A stretch of DNA of 64,000 nucleotides. It comes from Amaurobius ferox (taxonomy: Eukaryota > Arthropoda > Arachnida > Araneae > Amaurobiidae). Below the pieces are notes generated by a model. That model was not told where the DNA came from, ran no database searches, and worked only from the letters and a program-made list of their open reading frames with translations. Made by a program: the position numbers and the translations under genes. How positions within the stretch are numbered: position 1 is the stretch's first letter; each line of letters opens with the position of its first letter. Location of the stretch: contig OX578138.1 in assembly GCA_951213105.1 (NCBI GenBank), positions 90,250,914-90,314,913 on the forward strand. Direction: 5' to 3'. Positions 10,055-22,243 of this stretch are shown here, piece by piece.

Positions 10055-10579
10055 TTGAGGTTTAAACCTGCTTAATATTTGAATATGTCTCGCTATTGCA
10101 TCGGATATGAATAACCATTGCTGTACGAAAGTTAAAGGTAATTTCTTTACACTACTTCATACTTCTATAAGGGGTAGGAACTTTCAGTTTGTTACATGGA
10201 CGGCTCGAGTAGTGTAACTGATCAAAAAATTCCAAAACCTGAAAAGCAATTATTTTCATCATATCTAGTTCATATATTAATGATTTATAAATTCCATCAG
10301 ATATGAATTACGATTGTTGTACGAAAGTGAATTTATACAAGTAACAGCAAAATAAACTTATTTTTTTTAATGATACATTTTTATTATTTGCATGTAACAT
10401 AAATGCATGAAAAATGTACTTAATAAAATATATGTAACTTAAATATATATAGTAAAGCCAAGGGCATACAAAATTTGAAATGTCTAGCTGCTCCAGTTAT
10501 CGAATTATTGAGCAAAAATGAGTACATTCCTATGGTAGGTCTAGGTCAGACTGGATGGTAAGTTTCAAAATTTAAAAAA
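10055..10579 (+). repeat. Dispersed repeat block, left of family-A copy
   Basis: GATATGAATAACCATTG followed by TGTACGAAAGTTAAA at about 10106 recurs near 10300 and again at 12369. A second block with ACATTCCTATGGTAGG (about 10525) recurs at 12145 and 12463. These are copies of one unnamed repeat, interrupted between 10580 and 12065 by a family-A insertion. Confidence 0.55.
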
Positions 10580-12065
10580 ATCTGATGTAAGCAGCAGCAC
10601 ATGACTTTTCTTATTATAATGTTACTACTTTTCCAGACCAAAAATAATGTACTAGATCCACGGGACTTTGTTTTTATCGTTGAAATGTACATTTGGCGAT
10701 TTTCCGGATTTGTGCCATTTTGTGTTTCCGATTTTGGGTACTATTTCAAAGTATCCAAGTAACTTACATTTAACACAACTCTAAATAAACAATTATCATT
10801 ATTGATGGCATCCTCAATAAGCGATATAGTCTATATATTACAATATTTTAATAATTAATTCATCAATTAGACGTCATTTTCATTAATTTAAAGTCATTTT
10901 TGCAATTTCGGCGATACTTTTGTCAATTTGGGGCGAAATATCGTCAATTTGGCGATAATTTGCTAAATTATTTTCCAGAGTCGCCAAATACATCACCCAA
11001 GTGTTACAGACAAAATGAGGGGGAAGCATTTCTTATATACTAAAAGGTATGCACATCATATGACGAAAATCAGAATTTGCGAAACATTTTTATCATTGCA
11101 TTTAAATATTTGCAACGTCATATTTATCAATTTGACGACATTTTTGTCACCTTGGAAATATTTAAAATAGTCGCCAAGTTGGCGACGTACCGCTATATTT
11201 CTCGCCAAGCGTCACGGACGGACGGACGGAGAAATGGGTTATTCTTATAGTCTACTCTTAGTTCTTCCAGATATTGAACTTAATTAGTCGTCATTTTCAT
11301 CGATTTAGCGCCATTTTTATCAATTTGGCAATATGTTAATTTGGCAACATTTAAAAAGTCGCCAAGTTGGCAACTTTCCCCTAAATTCGTCCCCAAAATC
11401 TCGTCAAGCTTTATGGACGGATAAATAAGTTGTCCTTATAGCAGATAAATGACTATTAGCGTTCAAATACAAAATTAACTTTTCTCAGGAATGGAATGAG
11501 GTAGATCCACGAGAACATCATCAAATTTATCGCATTGTATTACATATGAAAAATGAAAATATTTCACAATAGTTAATATATATATTTTTTTATTTTATGT
11601 GATTTTTGATACATTCACTTGAAAAATGTGCAATATCTCGAGAGCGATTCATGCTAGCGTTCTAAAGTTCATGTCAATTGCTTTCTGATGAAAAGTTACA
11701 TAAGAAATGACTATTTACGTAACTTTATTAAAGGTTTTGATTTTTTGATACTCTTATTAAAATTTCACTCGAAAATTTAGTGGGTTCTGAACATTCGATT
11801 GCCTTTAAAAACAATAGACTTTCAGTACTCATGGATTGTAATTATTGTATCAAATTTAGTTCTAATCGCTCTATTCGTTTGTGAGATATCGTCTCTACAA
11901 TTTCACTGACACACACACCCACGCACACACAGGCATAACATCATAAACGTTTGATTCGTATTCAGGAATGCTTGAAAAGTGCTCTCCCGTCAAAAACTCG
12001 ATTTTGAATTTTCGACACCATCACAATACTTTCGTTATACATTATACTATGTATATAACGGAAGT
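10580..12065 (+). mobile_element. Family-A element, long variant, full length
   Basis: The copy starts at TCTGATGTAAGCAGC and ends at a terminal hairpin around CATTATACTATGTATATAA near 12035-12065. Inside the hairpin end lies a short CA microsatellite (11910-11935). The central module with CGCCAAGTTGGCGAC occurs twice (about 11170 and 11358), making this copy about 500 bp longer than the 0.93-kb form at 36801-37729. A segment from GCATCCTCAATAAGCGATA is shared only with the copy at 24549-26075, defining a subfamily. It is non-coding; the 62-73 residue frames over the hairpin end are chance. Confidence 0.75.
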
Positions 12066-12089
12066 AAAAAACCAAATATACCACGAGAG

Positions 12090-12515
12090 ACAGAGATCTA
12101 CCAATATGCTCTTTATAGCTGCACCGGATCTCGAGTTATTCCTAAAAAAAGAGTGCATTCCTATAGTAGACCCGGGTCGAGTCCGATAAGATTTTAAATC
12201 GCAAGAATTGAAATATGCCCCAAAAAAGACATACCAAAACTAATTATCTAAATACCATATTGCCTAATTACCACATTATCGAATTACCATATTATCGAAT
12301 TACCAGAATGCCTAACCTAATAAGGTTTAAACCTGGTTAATATTTAAATATGTCTCACTATTTCATTGGATATGAATAACCATTGTTGTACGAAAGTTAA
12401 AAGAAAACAATATTCAGCTCAACTTGATTGGCTAGGGCATTAAAATATTTGAAAAATGAGGGCATTCCATGGTGAGCACAGGAAGGGCTGTCTGGATAAG
12501 GTTGAGATTCTAATG
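12090..12515 (+). repeat. Dispersed repeat block, right of family-A copy
   Basis: It carries the TTCCTATAGTAG block near 12150, GATATGAATAACCATTG near 12369 and GGCATTCCATGG near 12462, matching the blocks at 10106-10560. Read with the left block it suggests a tandemly repeated unit into which family A inserted. Confidence 0.5.
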
Positions 12516-13373
12516 AATTAAAATGCACCACAAAAAAAAAAAAAACATGCCAAATTGTATGTCGCTACGATTATTGGAACCTAATTAGTTAGGACTTCAA
12601 AACTTTGAAACGTGTCAAATATAGGTGTATACAGTCCTTTGAAGTTAAATGAAGGCTTGTATAAGAATTCAGTATTCAGACTCACTATCCTACAATTCTA
12701 TATTTTTACTTGCATTTTGAATCTATGGAGTCATCAAGTTGGGAAGTCCAACTGTTTTACAACTGGGACAATGTGTTAGGTATTTCACAAATTTGATCAT
12801 ATATAATCATCAAACAAAGCTACAGCTTAGCTTTAAAGACTAAACTTCTTATCGTGAGATAACAAAGACCGCGTAGCCACATTTAATATGCCCCGACCGT
12901 TTACTTAGGATGTATGATATCATTGTATGGGGTCGATTTGCCCTGAGTGGGCTAATAATTTCTGTTCAGACACATGTGCGCCCTACACCAGATGTGCTTA
13001 GACATTTATTTATCTCGGACATACTGCTGCATACGAGTTGATTATTTCTTTCTAAGTGAGCGTATCATAAACACATTTTTTGTTTGATGCTTGAGAATAA
13101 TAATTGTATTACTGTATATTCGGTGTAATGTTAATCAAAGATTTACATCTTAAATCATGTTTAACGCCGGGTATTCGCTGCTAGGATTTCATATATTACT
13201 AAGGTCTACTTGTATCACAATCATCATCGGGATGAAAATGACATACTGAGCTTTTGTTTATAATACTTTTAAATAATTCTTACGGATTTTTACGGTTTAA
13301 TTAATTCTGGGATGACCGCCTTAGTATTGTATTAGTCTGTGCAAGAGTGGGTTTCGGCTATGGGTATTTTGGA
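12516..13373. other. AT-rich stretch with no gene seen
   Basis: No supported frame and no repeat from elsewhere in the window is recognised. Confidence 0.45.
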
Positions 13374-13566
13374 TTGTCGGGATTTCGACCTTGTCGGGAT
13401 TTGGGCCTGTCGGGATTTTGACCTTGTCGGGATTTTGGCCTTGTCGGGATTTTGACTTGTCGGGATTTCGACCCTGTCGGGATTTTGACTTGTCGGGATT
13501 TCGACCCTGTCGGGATTTCGGCTGTCGGGATTCGGGCTTGTCGGGATTTTGGTTGTCGGGATTATG
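13374..13566. repeat. TTGTCGGGATTTTGACC minisatellite
   Basis: About eleven units of 16-19 bp built on TTGTCGGGATTT with GACC, GGCC or CGACC fillers. Both strands are open across it: plus-strand frame 13391-13615 and minus-strand frame 13332-13679 with an IPTSQNPD-like period. The open frames follow from unit composition and are not taken as genes. It sits at the broken edge of a family-A copy. Confidence 0.85.
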
Positions 13567-13573
13567 TCCGGAA

Positions 13574-13973
13574 CCGCATGCGATAAATTGGGTGACATCA
13601 TTCTCATGGATCTAGCTCGTTCCATTAATGAGAAAAGATTATTTGAGCAATACTTTTGTATTTGAAAACTAATAGTCATTTATCTGCTATAAGAATAACT
13701 TATTTCTCCGTCCATAACGCTTGGCGATATTTTGGCGACGAATTTAGCGGAATGTTGCCAACTTAGCGACTTTTTTAAATATGGCAAAATTAACAAAAAT
13801 CTCGCTATCTGGATAAAAATGACTCTAAATCTATGAAAATGACAACTAATTGTCGAAAATTCAATATCTTGGAAAGAATATAAGTATCTACTATAAGAAC
13901 AACCTAGTTTTTTACTGTAAAAGTAATAAATTCATTGCATTATATAAGGAAAGTCATGTGTTGCCAACGTCAG
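13574..13973 (-). repeat. Family-A partial copy
   Basis: It begins at GCATGCGATAAATTGGGTGAC and runs through GTCCATAACGCTTGGCGA to ATATAAGGAAAGTCATGTG. The hairpin half is missing and replaced on its left by the minisatellite. Confidence 0.8.
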
Positions 13974-14324
13974 TTTTTTTATTTGATGTACTTAGTTCAT
14001 TTGTGTTGCTAGTATTTACTACATATATATTCATAATTTAGTCATATATATTCATTGTTTAGATAGGCAATTACCATGTTTCTCCAGAGGAAACACCAAC
14101 TATGAAAATCTTAAATTTCGAATAATTTGAGTTCCAGTAGCAAAATACTTTAAGTTATTTTTACATTAAATAATAGTTTGCATAAAATGATGCACAGCAA
14201 ACAAACACAAACATGATTTAATATTTACAGATATCGATTTTAGAGTAATCAGAGTCCTCAAATTTTAAGTGAAATTATTATGGTTAAAATAATTCAATAT
14301 TCATTTTTATCTCTTTATGCCATA
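13974..14324. other. AT-rich stretch with no gene seen
   Basis: Nothing is recognised apart from repeated CATATATATTCAT motifs near 14022-14055. Confidence 0.45.
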
Positions 14325-15231
14325 TTTGAAAAGTGTTTATGACTTTGTTCATTCCGTCTGTCTTTCTGTGGGTTCGCACGATACCTGCCGTATAAATCAC
14401 TTTATCAAAATTAAATTTTAGTATGTTGTTGAGATGGTCTGTTGGACAGATGGGAATGTCAATTAATAATATAATCCAATTAGTTATGCTTTGTACCCGG
14501 ATAGAAAAAATGAAATACATTGAATCCTATGTGGGTAATTTTCCAAACAATTTTTAAGCGAAATTAAAATCAACCAATTGCTACGAAAATTTTAGAAAAC
14601 ATTCAAATTATCCCATAAAATGTATGAAAAATTTTCAGCAAAATAGGTTCGGTAGTTTTTAAATAAAAATTAAAATAATAATTATAACATGAAGAAAACA
14701 TATGAATTCAAAATAAAATACGGCATCCATTTTCTTTTCCCAGTACAAAAATCGTGATTTTTTAAATTCTTTTAAATTCACATTAGTGTTGTATCCGTCC
14801 TAAAACAGCTTAATTTCAGCGTATTTTCTGTGCATATATATTCTGTGATAGCGTAATTACAATATTTTTTATTTTAAATGATTATCAAACTTTGATTATT
14901 TCCACAACAAAGTCGAATTTTAATGGTTGCAGAATGTACAGAAGGGATGATATAAGACTGTATAAGATTGTACAAGATGAGATGTATAAGCATTGCTGAT
15001 TTTTTTCACGAAAATTATTTAACTCTGGAGTCTGTAACAAAAGTGTATAAAAAATATTCACTACTTACATAGAGAGCCAAACGATTTATATTTCTATGAC
15101 GTCATTTGAATAAAGGCCATTTTTTTCGATGAAGTTTTTTCGATGAAGTCCCATTTTAGAGCTGTTTAAATAAAATTGCTTTTCAGTTTAAAAGTGTTTC
15201 ATAATCAATTCTTTATGCATGATTGATCTTT
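14325..15231 (+). mobile_element. Family-B copy, damaged
   Basis: The left end is recognised by AAAAGTGTTTATGACTTTG with a decayed TCTG microsatellite, the right end by AAAGTGTTTCATAATCAAT and a decayed ATGCATGATTGATC hairpin. The middle follows other B copies (GTGTTGTATCCGTCC) but is shortened and diverged. Non-coding. Confidence 0.75.
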
Positions 15232-15434
15232 TTTTTAATTTTTGTCCTAAACAATAACAACAGTTAATGAGTACTGAGCTTTAAGCTACTTCTTTTGCAG
15301 CATGAAACTCAGTACTTAAGATCAAGATTTTCGTACCAACCAGTTCAACATTTTCCGAGAGGATTTGAACGTCTTACTTTCACTAACAAATATGCTCTTT
15401 AATTTTCCTTAAAATTCCATACTTGACTCTTAAA

Positions 15435-15521
15435 CAGGGGTTCTTAACCTGCAGGTCGCGACCTAAACGTGTGTCGCCGTTTCTTTTCGGATGGATCCTC
15501 ACACGACAGCTACAAAAGAAA
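15435..15521 (+). mobile_element. hAT-type terminus, truncated
   Basis: CAGGGGTTCTTAACCTG followed by CAGGTCGCGACC is the terminal motif of a widespread hAT MITE type. The inverted partner end is not found before the family-B copy that starts at 15522 or just beyond it, so the element is truncated or displaced. Confidence 0.45.
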
Positions 15522-16845
15522 AACAAGAAAGATCAATCATGCTTAAAGCATTGATTATGAAACACTTTCCAACTTCAATGCAATTTTATTTAAACATGTC
15601 TAAAATGTAATACATTCCTTGGTAATATTTTAAAACTTATCACAATGCTACATTAATTTATTATATTTGAAAACTTAAAACTTCATCGAAAAAAATGAAC
15701 TTCATTCAAATGATGGCATTGAAATATATATGGCCTGGTTTAAACATCTCTAAAATTTGATACATTCCTCGGTAATAATTTTAGAATTATCATAATACTA
15801 CGATAATTTATTATATTTGAAAACTTTATCGAAAACAACTGAAATTCATTCACATGACGTCATAGACAAAATAACACGCCTGGCTCTCTCTATAAAAGCA
15901 ACATTTCATTCATACATAATTTCCCATTCATGTCATTCATCACAATACTATAATAATTTATTTTATTTAAAAATGAAGACCATGGAGCTACAAGTAATTA
16001 AACTCTATGCGTAGAACTTCAGCGAAAAAAATCGTCCTTCTCTTTGTAAAATCAGTGAATATTTCATTCATATCAGATATGCAGACTCCATGAACTAAAT
16101 AATTTTGTTTTAAAGAAATACAGCAATTCTAATACAACTCATTCTACATATTTTGCTGTTTACATTTTACATAGGTGAAAAATAGGCTTAGTTGTATAAA
16201 TAATCAAATTTGGATGAGCATTTAAACTCAAATATATTGTAATTGCGTTGTTTCAGTATGTAGATGCACAGAATTTAAGCAAAAATAAAGTGGTTTTAGG
16301 ACGGATACAACACTCAATATGAATTAAAAAGAACTTTAAAAATCACGATTTTAAGACAAGATGGATACCATATATCATTTTAAAGTGGGTCACGTGATCT
16401 CTTCATATTCTGGTCACGTGATCGCTTCAATAAGAGGTGTTATTATTATTATAATTTTTATTTAAAAAACTACTGATATACAATATTCCACTGAAACTAC
16501 TATATTCCGCTGAATTTTTTTTTTTATATATTTTATGGAACAATTTGAATATTACCTAAAATTTTTGAAGCAATTTGTGAATTTTAAATCCGGCTGAAAA
16601 ATGTTTGAAAAATTAGGTCCCATAGGGCTCAATGTTTTTCATTTTTTCAACCCGGGTTCAATCCAAAACTAATTGGATGATACTATTCCTTTTTATTCCC
16701 ATAAGTCCTACAGACCATCTGAACTACATACTAAAATTTCATTTTACTTAAGTCATTTTTACGGCAGTTATCGTGCTAACGGACAGACAGACCGACAGAA
16801 TGAACAAAGTCATAAACACTTTTCAACTTTGTTGTAAAGTATTAA
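15522..16845 (-). mobile_element. Family-B element, full length
   Basis: On the plus strand it starts with ACAAGAAAGATCAATCATGC and ends with ACTTTGTTGTAAAGTATTAA. The subterminal AAACACTTTCCAAC at the ACAAG end is an inverted match to the hairpin end TTAACACTTTACAAC. A short GACAGACAGACCGACAGA tract lies just inside the hairpin end, as in other B copies. Flanks read T on both sides in the element's orientation, and there is no target duplication. Non-coding. It faces the B copy at 14325-15231, right end to right end. Confidence 0.8.
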
Positions 16846-17582
16846 CAAACGATACGTGAATGTAGGTATTGTCCGGGCAAAATCCATTGGGTAACGTAAT
16901 CAAGTCCAGGAGGACACGGAAAAAAGGTTAACTATCACTTCTCTAAAATAATCTCTTTATTTCTATCATTCATCTATGAGATGAAAATTGATTTTATTGT
17001 ATACCCAAGAACAAATAACCAAAAATATAATATCATGGCATTCCTTGAGCAATTACTGGTTACAGGATACCTAAAGCATATATGTTGATGAAACCGTTTT
17101 CCATAAATCTGTGACATACACACTAATGCCTTATCATTTCAGATTTCATAATCTATCCTGCGTGAACTTGATTCTCCAGGTAATAGGGAATCATCAATGA
17201 GGACGTTATGCTCCGTCCCTTTTATAGAAATTAAGCATTTTCTTCCCGAGCGTATCGTATTGGCGAAATGTTCCAGCTAAGAAAAGAAGATGGAAATCTT
17301 CTGATAGATATTACAACGACACCTTGCCTTCGTTTTTAATTTAAAGCATTTATGTACAATCTACAACGCAGCCCTCAGTGGACAGCATGTAATGTTTCGT
17401 GCATCTTTCTCAAAGGGTAACTCTATCTTCGCACGGGATGACCGTTAGCGGTCTGCTGTCTGTAGTTTCCCCACTCCATCTCCTCCAACTTTTCCTCCTT
17501 TACATATCCCTGCTTAGGACCCCCTGATATCATTGGACTACATTGAGCTAATTCCCAGAAGTCTCCCCTGAAATCTTAGCTT
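16846..17582. other. No gene seen
   Basis: Mixed-composition sequence, slightly richer in GC near 17400-17560, with no supported frame. Confidence 0.45.
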
Positions 17583-17708
17583 CCCAGACAATCTATGGTG
17601 GTACTTCGCCATCCAAAGTCAGACTCCGAGAGATATTCTTGTGGATTCTCAGACAATCCATGGTTGTCCTTTGCCATAAAAAGTTAGACTCCTATAGATA
17701 TTCTCCCC
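17583..17708 (+). repeat. 65-bp direct duplication
   Basis: TCTCAGACAATCCATGG and the following TTAGACTCC...AGATATTCT recur with a 65-bp offset (17585 and 17650). Two diverged units. Confidence 0.7.
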
Positions 17709-18789
17709 CACCACATCTATTTGACAGACATATTACTTTGTTGTGTAATTCCATGGGTTGTTTCACAGCTTACGGAAGTCTAGAAATATTCAAAAGAGAA
17801 AAATATTTTTATGCGTTTCCTAAATATACACTCCTTAATTTTATATATGAGTTAGAACATGCATGCTTCAAGAACGTTAACATGTATAGAAATCATTTAA
17901 TTATATACGTGCTTTTAATTATGTATATCATGGATTTTATTATCACAAGCAACACTTATACTATACATGTGTCCAAATCACTTTGTTATATATGAACATT
18001 TAATTATATGAAACAAAAAACAATCCATAATTTTTTGCAATAGGAGCAGGTAGATTTACCATTAAATGCGACTGTATGGAAGTTTTCAAATTACTGGTTT
18101 TTATGTAAATATTTTACATTACCACCTTCACGAAAATAAGCACCGTTCATTTTAACCAAAGTTCGTGTGAAGACTTAATTGAAACTTTTTTATGCCTTTC
18201 CTCACAAGATGAATCGTTACCAATTACGTTCTATGATTGATCTGTGGGCCTTTTCAGTAAAGCATGCAATCTGTCAAAAGTTCGAAAAACGAATTCTATG
18301 CAGATGGTTTAGAACGGTTTGCATAGAAAGTCATCTTGGAGGTTTGACTATGTATGGATGACAACTATTTCTGGTTTTGTAATTTTTGAATATTCCGGAA
18401 AAATTTTCGACTGTTTTGGTAGAATCTTTTGTGAGACATTATGTGACCCGTAAGGCAGATTTTACGCAGTAGCCAAAAAAAAAATCATCCAGGTCTAATA
18501 TACGCGGGTGTCCGTAACTAAGCTTTACAAACATAAATATAATGATATTTCATGAAATACCCAAACAATCTGATTCATTCCTCCGAAAAATGAGAAAAAG
18601 GCAAATCTAATTATTACTATCCAATCCAATTTGATCAAACTATTTCTAATGTGCAAATAATGGCGTTACGTCTAATAATGGCGCAAGCTCTGTGCACGAA
18701 ATATGCTTCTCTGCAAACTTCTGCAATTCAGGATTTGATTTCAGTGTTTATTGACCCAAAACTTTTTATTATTGCTTCTACGTATCATT
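17709..18789. other. No gene seen; distant similarity to 21.6 kb
   Basis: The stretch 18165-18300 (GACTTAATTGAAA, TTTTATGCC, CAAGATGAATC, CAATCTGTCAAAAGTT) resembles 21630-21745 in the same order. They are two decayed copies of something I cannot name. No frame is supported. Confidence 0.35.
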
Positions 18790-19735
18790 TGGAAGGATTT
18801 TAGGGGTGGTGAGCTATCGGCTCTTTAGAAACTGAACGGAAATTGGTGGGAGTGGCAAGATGGCTGAATTTTTTATGAGAGACAGTCTCTGCCCACTGGT
18901 AACAATTTCTAAAACTGTTGCTAAGATGCCTGGATAAGGACGTAGAAAAGTAACAACTGCTTCTCAAAATCGGCTACTAGACAGCTGAGTTTAGAGCTTG
19001 CAGTCGCCACCGGAATATTAGTATCACAATAAAGTGTATACAGAAGGCTAAATGAGAAGTATTTTATGCCAGAAAGCCAATGGTGTTTGTTTCATTGACC
19101 GCCCAACATAAAATGACCCGACTGAATTGGTGCAGAAAACCATCAGAGCAGAAGTCAACAAAAATGGGACTTTGTTCTTTTCAGTGAGTAATTGAAGTTC
19201 AGTTTAACATCCTATAGTGATCTAATCGAGTTTACATCTAAAGGCAGTCAGGAACTCGAAATATTAGGGAATATGACCATTAAGGCGACTCAGACCTGAT
19301 AGAATGTGAGGGCAATTCAATGGATGTGTGGGCCATATGTTTGACAGAAAATCTGTGTCTAGTTAGAGATAATCGAGACGAAGTTTTAAAACACTATTAA
19401 GGCTTTTCAAATGATCATGTGGATCTAACTTTCATTATTGGGATGATAACGCACGTCTACGTCAGGAGAACCTGGTTCTTGAATTATTTGGTAGCGAAGG
19501 CATTTGACGGCCAGCCAATTTTGTGATTTAAACTCGATTGAGAATTTATAGGACGCCCTTGGAAGAGCTGTTACGCGGCTAAATCCTTCTCCTAGATATC
19601 GCAATGCCTTGAAAACAGCCATTTTGGAGGAGTGGAGCTTTTTGCCCCAAATTCTAATTAACCACATTAGGTTAAATCATAAAAGTGCGTTATTATACGA
19701 GTTAGAGGAGATTCCCAATTAATGTCAAAAGTCTG
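18790..19735 (+). pseudogene. Tc1-family transposase, heavily decayed
   Basis: Translation in three shifting frames recovers pieces of a Tc1 (DD34E) transposase in order: an RRKVTTASQNRLL helix-turn-helix linker near 18940, a YRRL-like/LCQKANGVCFID block near 19055, RLNWCRK near 19120, the second catalytic Asp block WDDNAR near 19440, DLNSIENL-like residues near 19530 (catalytic Glu) and LEEWSFLPQILINHIR near 19630. Stops and frameshifts are frequent, so it is an old copy. The enzyme would cut and paste at TA dinucleotides. No terminal inverted repeats were identified. Confidence 0.75.
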
Positions 19736-19977
19736 CATTTGATTCCAAGATATTCATTTTTTTTAAATCTCCTTGTTGCACATTATTTAAACTCTGATTG
19801 TTTCATAATTAGTTTTGTATCACATGCACTCATATCAAATATTTTTAGTGTGTATTTATGTGTTATTATCCTATGTATCACCACCAAAAAATGCATCCGA
19901 TTCTATTGAACAGATGTGATTCGTATTGAATCAGTGATTTTGTGCATGTAAAGGTCACTTTGGACCCAGTATGTAAA

Positions 19978-20290
<313 letters not shown>

Positions 20291-20604
20291 AAATCAATTC
20301 TGCATTAATTTCATTGTTTAAAGCATAGATTTTAAAATAAAAGAGGCAGAAAATCTCTCTAAGTTCGTGGTTTAAATATTCAAGTCAAATTGGTAAGACC
20401 TCTTTCACTACTAACTTTAATATATAGCTAAATCATGGAAGTGAAGGGATGGTGGCAACTCTATGAACTAACCTTTTATTTCAACTGGATTAGCTACTCA
20501 GACAAGAATTGAGTGCTGGAATTTATTACTCGTAACTATAGCCAGAAGTAATTTACTGACAACTGTAGCGTAAGAGTATATATATTAACATATAAGATTA
20601 TATA
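20291..20604. other. No gene seen
   Basis: AT-rich flank between the TA tract and the Ginger-like element; nothing recognised. Confidence 0.45.
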
Positions 20605-21508
20605 TGTTACCGCTAAAGCTCGGGAGCCGTTAATGTGCACATCACCTAACTAATCTGCAGATTAACTGATTTGCTCCGTTAGCGCGGGAAAATAAGCGTT
20701 TTCCGCACTTTACCTAGGTTATGTGCACATTAACGGCTTCCGCATTGTTAAAGTTCAAAAGTTTGTTTCTCTCATTTCCTTTCCCTACTCCTTCCCCCTC
20801 TTCCTCCACTTTCAGTTTGGTTTCGCCAGCGTCTTCTTATCGCCGGCTGTTTTTATTTCTCATAATTTGCGTCGGCTGCCATTGCGTAGGCCTTTATAAA
20901 CCTGGTACTAAAACGGGTATTTTAAAACAATTGTATGCAAAGTCTTAATTCAGTGTTTGCAAAGAGAGTTTTTTAACGAAAGAAGATGTCCCTGTTGTAG
21001 AAATATCTTTACGTCAAACAGCAATAAAGCAATCCCTTGGTACTGGGCAGGGTTTCAGAAAATGTGACTGCAAATCTAAATATACCACAAATAGGTGTGC
21101 TTGTCGCAAAAACCAATTGCTATGTAATTCAAAGTGTCAACAATCTTTAGATTGCACTATTAAGTAAGCATAATTTTATCATATGTTTTGCAAATTCATT
21201 TCCTTAATTGTAATAATATTTTAAACCGTCTGGTTCTTTGTATTATAGTTTTTTAATCGATTGATGTTTGATTCTAACAACTAATTTGTTGATTGTTTGA
21301 TTGTATTAACTTGATTCTTTAGAAACGTTGCTGTTGTTCCAGCAAAGATCTTATTTTCACTTTAACGAGTGCCTAATAGGCAATTTGCAGATTACCTAGG
21401 TAATTTGAGAATAAACAATTTTCGGCACTTTAACTGATCAACCTAGTTAATCTGCACATTACCTGGATAATCTGTAGAATAAATGATTTCTGCACTTTAG
21501 CGGTAACA
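20605..21508 (+). mobile_element. 904-bp TIR element of Ginger-like type
   Basis: The ends TGTTACCGCTAAAG (20605-20618) and CTTTAGCGGTAACA (21495-21508) are perfect inverted repeats. Each is followed inward by arrays of palindromic units around TAATGTGCACATTA, TAATCTGCAGATTAAC and ACCTAGGT (20625-20745; 21370-21490). Ginger elements are DNA transposons with gypsy-like integrases and TGT...ACA termini, which fits both these ends and the integrase-type C-terminus inside. Flanks TATA and TACA are an imperfect 4-bp duplication at best. The catalytic domain is missing, so it is an internally deleted, non-autonomous copy. Confidence 0.6.
20889..21167 (+). pseudogene. Cys-rich C-terminus of a Ginger/KRBA2-like integrase
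   Basis: About 92 codons in one frame read GLYKPGTKTGILKQLY, then one in-frame TAA at 20946-20948, then a continuation to 21167. The second half holds a Cys-rich module GTGQGFRKCDC...NRCACRKN...LLCNSKC...LDC. This CxC...CxC...CNSKC pattern at the C-terminus, after an LYKxGTxxGxL block, is what I recall from KRAB-A domain-containing protein 2-like integrase proteins common in arthropod annotations. The catalytic DDE region is absent. One C-to-T change would explain the stop. The family name is from memory and would need a profile search. Confidence 0.55.
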
Positions 21509-22012
21509 TACATATAATGTGTGTGTGTGTTATTAAACTATTATTATATCCCACTAATAAAATTAGAAGACACTTTAAATAAATTTAAACTATCTTTAAT
21601 GCCTAAAATGTGGATTGAAGAACGTGTAACAACTTAATTGAAAAATTTTATGCCATACTTATAAGATGGATCTTTGAGGGTTATGCTAGTGCTTATGATG
21701 TATTGATGCGGCTTGTTAAGAAGTCAAGCAATGTATCAAAAGTTTTAGTTACTTTCCATACGGACTGAGCATGATGTTATTACGAGTAGCCAGTCTGTAA
21801 AATCACGTGCGGCTGAAAATGAAATCAGCCATATGTGTCCAAGAGATTAACACGCATTTCAATCATGAGATGAAGGTCAAAACTTCTTGACAGACATCCC
21901 AGTCTCTTGTTTGCAATTAAAGAGTAAATCGTGAATCGTTCTTAGTATTTTTTCTATTTCTGTTTCATCATCAATATTCAGAATGGAAAATGGTGTAAGG
22001 TGTAGATGTATC
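21509..22012. other. No gene seen
   Basis: A short GT run at 21520-21530, then sequence resembling 18165-18300 near 21630-21745. No supported frame. Confidence 0.4.
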
Positions 22013-22243
22013 TAGGCAACGATATGCGATTGAAGTTTATATTCCCAATTGATATATTATTTAAGTAATAGTTTTGGCAGTTATTAAAACATTACTTTAA
22101 TATTAAATTATTACGTGCTTAGGCATAACGTAGGATGTATCACTCGTGATTTATTATTAAGGTAATATTTTAGCAATTACCAAACATTTTATTTAAATAA
22201 TATATCAATTGGGAATATCAAATTTAACCGTACGTTATTGTCT
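22013..22243. mobile_element. Foldback MITE, ~231 bp
   Basis: The two halves are near-perfect inverted copies: ATTCCCAATTGATATATTAT at 22041-22060 faces its complement at 22195-22214, and the inversion continues outward to GGCAACGATATGCG and CGTACGTTATTGTC. A central loop is near 22115-22150. CTAG sits at both outer edges, consistent with a TA target duplication and a Tc1/mariner-type parent. Non-coding. Confidence 0.75.
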
